A program made the translations under genes and the position numbers. DNA of 64,000 nucleotides from Codonopsis lanceolata (Eukaryota > Streptophyta > Magnoliopsida > Asterales > Campanulaceae), in NCBI GenBank assembly GCA_013146195.2, contig CM028379.1:105101226-105165225 (forward strand). The letters are read 5' to 3'. Every line of letters begins with the position of its first letter. Position 1 is the stretch's first letter. The notes beneath the pieces are model-generated. The model was not told the origin of the DNA and did no database searches. It was given only the letters and a program-made list of their open reading frames with translations. This document shows, in pieces, positions 57,040 to 64,000 of the stretch.

Positions 57040-60000
57040 CCCTCCCCACAAGTTGAGGGTGTAACTAAACTAACAACCCTCAACTTGGATATGAATTTCC
57101 AGTGAAGCCCCTTTCCTAGAAACTTGGTGAATATATCTGCCATTTGGTTCTTAGTAGATATGTGATGAAGGGAGATAAGTCCACTCCTGATTTTCTCACG
57201 AATGAAGTGGCAGTCTATTTCTATATGTTTAGTTCTGCCATGGTATACAGGATTATTGGCCACTGCAATGGCAGATGAGCTGTCACAATAAATGGGGGTA
57301 GGACTATCAAGGTTGACTTGCAAGTCTCTTAGGAGGTTATGCATCCAGGTGATTTCACAACTGGTTGTGGCTAATGCCCTGTATTCAGATTCAGTGGAGG
57401 ATCTTGAGACAATAGACTGCTTTTTAGATTGCCATGATATCAATGAATTTCCTAGCATCAGGCAGAAACCAGTTATAGACTTTCTATCATTAGGATTGCC
57501 TGCCCAATCACTGTCACAGAAAGCTTGGAGATTGAATGAACTGTTGGATGGTAAAAGGATTCCTTGTTCTGGTGAAGCCTTCACATATCTGATAACTCTG
57601 GGCAATGCTCTTAGATGAGTGTCTCTTGGTTCTTGAACAAACTGGCTCGCATTGGCCGCAAAGCCAACGGCCCGGTAATGGTCAGGTATATGAGTTTTCC
57701 CACAAGTTGTCTGTATTCAGAAGGATTTTCAAGAAGGGTTCCTTCCTGGCTTAGAAGCTTTCCATTGGGGTCATAGGGTATGGTGAGAGGTTTGCTGTCA
57801 GTGAGACCTGCTGCTTTGACAAGGTCCATAGCATATTTTCTTTGGCTTAGGTGGAAGCCTTCAATAGACCTCATGACTTCAATCCCTAGATAGTATTTAA
57901 TGGATCCCAAATCCTTAATGCTGAACCTTTGATGTAGCAATTGTTTTAGGGAGTTGATGTGATCAATATCATTTCCAGCCACTAGGATATCATCCACATA
58001 GACCAAAACTGCAGTGAACATTGATCCTTGTTTTAAAGTGAAGAGGGAATAGTCTGCCATAGATTGCTTGTATCCTAGGTTGATTAGGACCTCTGTAAGC
58101 TTTGAGAACCATTGTCTTGAGGCCTGTTTTAGGCCATATATAGACTTCTTTAATTTGCAGACTTTATTAGGACCTGCCTGTTCTTTATATCCTGGTGGTA
58201 AATTCATATAGACTTCTTCTTCCAAATCACCATGCAGAAATGCATTGTTTACATCCAATTGGTGCACATTCCATTTTGAGATGCTAGCAACAGCAAGAAT
58301 GGTTCTTACAGTGACCATTTTTGCCACAGGTGCATATGTTTCTGAATAATCAACTCCTTCAGTCTGGTTATATCCCTTTGCCACAAGTCTGGCTTTAAGT
58401 CTTTCCAAACTGCCATCAGAATTGTATTTGGCCTTGTAGATCCATTTGCAACCAATAGCTCTTTTTCCTTGGGGCAAACTTGTAATATCCCAGGTGTCAT
58501 TGACCTCAAGAGCAATGATTTCTTTGTTCATGGCTTCAATCCATCCAGGGCTCAGAATGGCTTGGTTATAAGTTTGTGGTTCTTGTATATGTGCAATAGA
58601 ATTAGCACATGGTTTGCAGTAGACATTAGACAGAACATAGTCTTTAAACTTGGCTGGAGGCTGTTTAATCCTGGTTGATGTTCTAATATTCTGATTTGCA
58701 GGAGGGTTATTAGAAGTTTCTGCAGCTTCTTCTTGTCTTTGGTTGATGGGATTAGGAGTTGGTTCTCTTGGCTTTGTGTCATCATGTGACAAATTTACAT
58801 CAATAACAGGTGTCTCAGTTTTAGATTGTTCAGGTTTGATGAAAGGGAAGACAGTTTCATGGAAAACAACATGCCTGCTTACAAATATGCCTTTAGTTTC
58901 CATGTTGTAAAGTATGTAGCCTTTTTGGTCTGAAGGATAGCCAAGCAGGATGCTTTTAATAGCTCTAGGTTCAAATTTGTCAGAGGGATGGGTTGAGGCA
59001 AAACAAAGGCATCCTATGATTCTCAAATGTTCATATGAAGGTGTGGTTTTAAAAAGAAGCTCATGTGGTGTCTTGAAATTGGTGGCAGCAGTAGGAAGTC
59101 TATTTATTATGTGAGTGGCAGCAAGAAGACAGTACCCCCAAAAGTGTATTGGAAGACCAGATTGAAACCTTATTGCTCTGGCCATATCAAGGAGGTGTTG
59201 GTGTTTTCTCTCAACAACTCCATTTTGTTGAGGGGTATCAACACATGAACTCTCATGTTTTATTCCCAAATTACTAAGGAAAGGAATGACTTCAGAATTA
59301 TAAAATTCTGTTCCATGGTCAGTCCTGCAGAATTTAATGCTAGTATTGAAGTGGTTTGTGACATAGGCATTGAACTGTTTCAAAAGGCTGAAGACATGAG
59401 TTTTGCTAGGCATAAGAAAAGTCCAAACACCTCTGGAATAATCATCCACAATGGTAAGGAAATACCTGCAACCATTCATAGTGGTTTTCCTGTATGGTCC
59501 CCATAGGTCACAATGGATAAGCTCAAAACAATTATTAGATCTGATAGAACTAACATTAAAAGGGAGTTTGTGTTGCTTGGCCAAGGGGCATATATCACAC
59601 AAAGTAACATTTTTAATAGAATCTCTGTCATTTTTACAAGAAGGAAGGAGATGTACAATCCTTTTAAGTGTGGTAGAGGAGCTGTGTCCAAGCCTTTTGT
59701 GCCAAGAATTGATGTCTTTATCTCTTGAAGAGTTCATGCAAAAGTGGGATTGGTTGTGGGAAGGATCAGCCTTGAATATGTAGAGGCCTTCACTAAGGTT
59801 ACCAATGGCTAAAGTCTTGATCTTCTGAGGGTCCTGGAAAATACACTGAGTGTTGTTAATCTGAGTATGGCAGTTGGTCTGTGAAATGAGTTTGGGTATA
59901 GAGAGAAGGTTATATCTGAAATTTGGTATATAAAAGACATGATTAAGGGTGAGTTGAGGGTTTAGGAATACTTTTCCAACATGGTTAACAATAACACTGG

Positions 60001-61378
60001 TTCCATTAGGAAGGGATAGAGTGATAGGGTGATTGAGTTTCTTGACATCATGCATGACAGTGAGTGATATGCATATGTGATCTGTAGCTCCAGAGTCAAT
60101 AATCCAGTTATGTGTGGAAGTGGTGTTTCTGTGATTTTCAGTGATTGAAGTACCTGCCATATTTGTCATCCCAATAAATCCTTGTCCGCTTTGATTCTTC
60201 TTTGTGATCTTGATCTTTTGATTTTGAGAAGATTCGAGAACATGATTCGGTTGTGCTTGCGATTCTCCAATGTAGGAAGTTGTGCCTTTGCTTTCTGCAT
60301 TAATTTGATTGTTTTGAACTTGCATGATTTTTGGATTTGCAGAATGTGGTTGATTTCCATAGCTGGTTTGATTCTTGCTTTCATTCCCTTGTTGGTCTTT
60401 GTTAGACTGCCTGGACCTGTGGGCAGGATGATTAGGATTGCCTGGATGATTAGTGGGGAACCCTTTAAGCCTGTAGCATTCATCTTTGGTATGTCCCTCC
60501 CTAGTGCAATAGTTGCAAAAGATCCCTTTCTTGAATGGGGTTTTGTTATTGATTGTCTTGGTCTGGGAAGGAACAGGAAAGGGTTTGACAGAATTGGCTT
60601 GAGATGGTTGTGCAGTGTTGGTGGCAATGAATCCTGTTTCAGGAATATAACCTTGTCTCTGTGTCTCTTCTTGCCTGATCATGTAATAGGCCTCTCCAAT
60701 GGAAGGGAGAGGTTTCATCCTAAGGATTTGACCTCTGATGTTCATGAAACTCTCATGGAGTCCCATCAAGAACTGCATTAATTGTCTTCTTTGTTCTTTG
60801 GAATCTTGGTTCTTGATTTCTCCACAATTGCATGGACATTTACAGGCTGTTGTTGGATCCATGGCTGCAATTTCATCCCAAATTCCTTTCATCTTGTGAT
60901 AATAAAATTCAACAGAGCTGCTACCTTGCTCAATTCTGTGCAAGTCTTTTTCCAATTGAAAAATTCTATGGCCATCAATATTAGCAAACCTTTCTCCCAA
61001 TTCTTTCCAGACTGAATGAGCATTAACCACATACCTTAGGCTGTTGCTTATTTCTTCAGTGACCACATTGAAGGTCCAAGAAATCACCATGTCATTGGAT
61101 CTTGCCCATAGTGAATACAATGGATCATTCTTTTCAGGAACAGGAAAGCTGCCATCTATGATTGAAAGCTTGTTCTTGGCTGATAATGCTATCTCAAAGG
61201 ATCTTTTCCAAGAATTGTAGTTCTCACTTCCAGTTAGTTTGGTGGCAATCAAGATCAGTCCTGGATGATCATTATTGTGAAGATACAAGGGATGCATGTT
61301 GGAGTCGATCCCTATTTCCATTGTTGCTTTATTCTTTGAACTAGTAGAATCATTGGAGGCCTTTTGTATTTCTGCCAT
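56883..61378 (-). CDS. Copia polyprotein, copy B, near-intact (one frame break)
   Basis: Start ATG 61378 (MAEIQKASNDSTSS), 84 bases inside the right LTR; the frame is also open upstream but lies in LTR and primer site. Domains in order: Retrotran_gag_3 (residues about 25-75, HNNDHPGLILIATKLTG), gag core, zinc knuckle CNYCTREGHTKDEC, protease NWIIDSGATDHIC, integrase zinc finger (HKRLGH...CDICPLAK) and core (CDLWGP, RTDHGTEF, QQNGVVERKH), RT with YVDD (57989-58000), RNase H (CDSDWAGN, SSTESEYRAL). About 1,500 codons. The single break is at 57645-57680, where seven bases are missing relative to copy A, all at CTG/CAG/CCTGG sites, splitting the frame into 57611-61378 and 56883-57605. The stop (56883) lies within the middle LTR, so the last 55 codons cross the polypurine tract. 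Confidence 0.85.
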
Positions 61379-61443
61379 GTTTGACAGCCTAGAAGAAAAG
61401 TGAAGAACTGGATAGAGGATTGAAAGGGTTCGGGTGCCAAGGG

Positions 61444-61462
61444 ATTCTTGGCTCTGATACCA
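61444..61462 (-). other. Primer binding site of copy B
   Basis: Minus strand TGGTATCAGAGCCAAGAAT directly after the right LTR; complementary to initiator methionine tRNA. The same site serves copy A at 56655-56673. Confidence 0.85.
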
Positions 61463-61831
61463 TGAAAAGAGATGTGAAATATGTGTAATTGGGACTAAAT
61501 TGTTTATTGCTTCTCTATATTCATTGAGATACATGTTGCCTATATTTATATATCTAAGGCTGCTAGCAGAATAACATAAGGAAAAGGATTAACAATCCAA
61601 TATAACAACTAACTGATCTGCAACTAACTGTCATAACTGAATATTTTCACTCGACACCCTTCTGCTTTTGAGAATCACATCCAGGTGCTGAAGCTTTCTA
61701 AATCAGTTGCTTCCTTGAATTTCTTCCACTTTGAACTTGCTTCTCCAAACTTTGCCTTGATCTGAATCCCCTTATGCAATTCAGTCTTGATGTTATTCAG
61801 TTTCTTCTTGGTTTTACCTTCATAGTTAACA
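61463..61831 (-). repeat. Right LTR of the copia array (5' LTR of copy B)
   Basis: 369 bases, TGAAAAGAGATG to ATAGTTAACA on the plus strand. TATA-like text TATATTTATATAT lies near 61550. Keeps all CTG sites that are altered in the middle LTR. Confidence 0.9.
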
Positions 61832-62395
61832 TATATAATTGTAGCCTTTCAAGATATTTAAAAAAAAAAAAAAATAAGGCTTGGGGTACGTCTATCTCCC
61901 CTCCAACCTTTAAAAAAAAATTTTTGATCATGCACTGTTACTATTGGATGATTAGTTTTGATTAGCTAACATATCTATTCATATAGAGTTTTTGATTTGA
62001 TTTTCATTAGTTGATATATTTACCTTTGTATTATGATATCAACAAATTTACTAGTGAAAGTTTCGCAATATTGGCCAATCAACAAATCTTTTACTTGTTG
62101 ATTAAAGGTTTGAACATCGTATTGATTATTTTCTTTATTTTTATTTCGCTATGTTTTTACCGATAACGCTCACACGGTAACCACATTAGGAACTGTTGGT
62201 TTGTTTTTGTGTTAGCCTAGCTGCAAATCTTTCAGAAATCTTCCAAATTTGATATATAAACACACACTTGCAATTATTTAAACAAAATATGAGAGGTTCA
62301 ACCTTTTGTTTTTGTTATGTTTTCTTTTCTTTTTCCTTGCTCTAAGTTCAAATTTAATTTAAGTTATATTTATGAAGCTTCGAGAGTTTCGACTA
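61832..62395. other. Intergenic AT-rich DNA
   Basis: Begins with an A tract (61860-61874). No gene or repeat recognised. Confidence 0.5.
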
Positions 62396-63105
62396 GAGCA
62401 CCACCAATGTAGTCTTCTTAGCTTTCTTCTTGCTAAGAAGAAGAAGAGTAGTATTCTTAACAAGGAGAGTCGTCTTCTTGGAAAATCCACCTAGGAGAGA
62501 GAGGAAGAAGACTTCTTATTTAAGAAGAAAATCGAGAGCTAAGAAAAATAGGCAAAGGAGGGGGCGGTGTGGTGCACTACTGCCTCACACATATCGCGTG
62601 TACCACACGCGCGTACAAGACAAGTGAGATGGCCGACATGTGGTACCAGCTTCTGACTTTAATTTTAATTTCATTTTTTAAATCTTACATGTTGCTGTTT
62701 TGTACATTTGGGGCCTTGGGGGGTTGAGAAATTGTCTTGATGGTTTGGGGGGTGGGGTGGGGTGGGTTTTTAATTTTTTTAATTTTTAAAGCTTTTTAAT
62801 TTTTATTTTCCTTATTCACTATAAATTAATTTATGTCTTAGTTTATAAAATAATTACTTTATGTGGAATGTTTAAATATGAAATATATTAAATAAAGTTA
62901 AATAAATTTATTTGTTTGAAAAATATAAAAATAAGATTGAAATGTAAAGTTAATGATGTAGCAGTAAGACCTAGCTAAAAAAATGTGTAAGAAGATTAGG
63001 AATGAAAATATATATTCTTAAATAGAATAAAAAGAGAAAAGTGTGTAGGAGTCAGTGAGACCCAACTAAGAACATGTATAAGAGTTTTCAACATTGGAGA
63101 TGCTC
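62396..63105. mobile_element. Tourist/PIF-Harbinger-like MITE
   Basis: Terminal inverted repeats GAGCACCACCAATG (62396) and, inverted from the right end, GAGCATCTCCAATG (63105), with 12 of 14 matching. The flanking triplets CTA and TTA approximate a TTA/TAA-type three-base duplication with one change. 710 bases, no transposase. The interior contains an AAGAAGAAGAAG-type tract and a G-rich stretch (GGGGGGTGGGGTGG, 62749). Superfamily is inferred from terminal repeat style. Confidence 0.6.
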
Positions 63106-64000
63106 TTATGAAAAATGCTGAAATGCACCAATGATTCTTACTCAAGATTGCAATATGTACTCGAACAATGCCAACTATAATATCAAGGCTATCATGGGTT
63201 GAACAAAGCTAATATATGGGTGATAATCAGACCAGTCCTCTGTGGAGAAAATATAACGGTAAAAGTCCACTATATTTGTTTTAAACTGATAAAGTACATT
63301 TTTTGAGCGAAAATAACGAAGATACCCTTAATGAAATAAAGACGCATGGAAAAACTACAGCCCAAATTTGGGCATGACTCAAAATTTTGGGCGTCGAAAT
63401 GCAAAAGCCATAGACCAAATTTGGGCATTGCTTAAAACATTGGGCGTCGTTCATTTTGGGCAACGCAACCTGGGTTTATTGAGATTAGAATGACTTGGTA
63501 TATATCATGAAATTAGATTATAAAACGATAATTCATATTTGATCGACTTTGGGAGTTCTACGTGTACTGTGATTGCTACATTCTTACAATTTTATCAGAT
63601 AAGAGAAGCAGTTGATTCAAAGTAAAAGCATTTGCATTTCCGATTGGAAGCAACGAACGACGCCTATATCGGAGGCAACGACGCCCACATCATATCGAAC
63701 TGGGTCTAATGAAAGAAAAAATCTCACTGCTGCTTATGACACTTCACTTTTACTCAATCAATGTTTATCTATGATGTAAAATAGTCATATTCTATTTCAT
63801 AGCGTATATCATTTTCATACCAAGATGGCGGTGTGCCTGTCGCAAATAGAGTATAGCTAGACCAAATGTTTGAAAGGTGGTTTATGGATTGGAGGACTAT
63901 GGCAATATTGAGAACCTTTCCATCTTTCAATCAAAATCAACTAAGAGAAGCAGTTGATTCAAAGTAAAAGCATTTGCATTTCCGATTGGAGGCAACAACA
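63106..64000. other. Intergenic DNA with a 55-bp direct repeat
   Basis: Holds two near-identical 55-base copies (63600-63654 and 63941-63995) starting TAAGAGAAGCAGTTGATTC, and a short region (63358-63465) with repeated CCCAAATTTGGGC-like palindromes. Nothing coding is supported; the window ends in the second copy. Confidence 0.6.

Larger units (their letters stand above)
51976..61831 (-). mobile_element. Tandem copia array: LTR-A-LTR-B-LTR
   Basis: Three LTRs (51976-52266, 56674-57039, 61463-61831) alternate with two internal regions (A 52267-56673, B 57040-61462) in the same orientation, sharing the middle LTR. A and B are nearly identical, as are the middle and right LTRs; the left LTR is shorter and clearly diverged. 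Such an array is what unequal recombination between the LTRs of one element produces. The outer 5-base flanks (TTAAT and TATAT) do not match. Family: copia with a Retrotran_gag_3-type gag; lineage not assigned. Confidence 0.85.

Overview
This is nuclear DNA from a flowering plant, probably a eudicot. It is AT-rich, intron-poor, and built almost entirely of nested LTR retrotransposons, with Stowaway-, hAT- and Tourist-type MITEs and AT/GT microsatellites. The only host protein gene I can support is an intronless U-box/armadillo E3 ubiquitin ligase resembling Arabidopsis PUB8 (40493-41592, + strand). It carries a one-base frameshift at the end of the U-box.

Layout. 1-2176: 3'-oriented piece of a SIRE/Maximus-type Ty1/copia element (- strand), cut at 2176 by the next element. 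2177-13553: Athila-type Ty3/gypsy element (- strand) with its 3' LTR, an env-like ORF remnant and a gag-pro-pol frame broken only by nonsense codons; its 5' end is cut by the next element. 13554-19161: 4.7-kb LTR plus primer binding site and leader of a Tekay/Del-like chromovirus (+), with a 174-bp tandem array inside the LTR. 19162-30736: SIRE/Maximus copia element with both LTRs (+), frames heavily broken, including a 3-kb env-like region with its own promoter-like leader. 30737-39642: 5'-truncated Tat-lineage gypsy element (+) with a second RNase H, an antisense ORF and its 3' LTR. 39643-45818: the host-gene island. 45819-50687: small-LTR copia element (-) with a perfect TAAAC target duplication, no gag, and an 886-bp hAT-type MITE inside its RNase H. 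50751-51011: Stowaway MITE. 51976-61831: tandem copia array LTR-internal-LTR-internal-LTR (-), two nearly identical internal copies, one almost intact. 61832-64000: AT-rich intergenic DNA with a Tourist-like MITE.

How the parts relate. The order of interruption is SIRE fragment, then Athila, then Tekay-like LTR. The second SIRE element has Tekay leader on one side and Tat pol on the other, with no target duplication, so it is probably a recombination product rather than a simple insertion. Within elements the gene order is canonical: gag-protease-integrase-RT-RNase H for copia, gag-protease-RT-RNase H-integrase for gypsy.

The most striking signal is not a gene. Between otherwise near-identical repeat copies, differences cluster in patches where successive CTG or CAG trinucleotides have become CG, CCG, TCG or CTCG. 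The primer binding site of the SIRE element shows the same change. CTG/CAG are the plant CHG methylation sites, so the best explanation is a methylation-dependent long-read base-calling artefact. If so, many frameshifts here are not real, and the patches mark heavily methylated DNA. A second notable signal is an LTR-promoter-like module (paired palindromes plus a TATA box) duplicated between pol and the env-like ORF of the Athila element.
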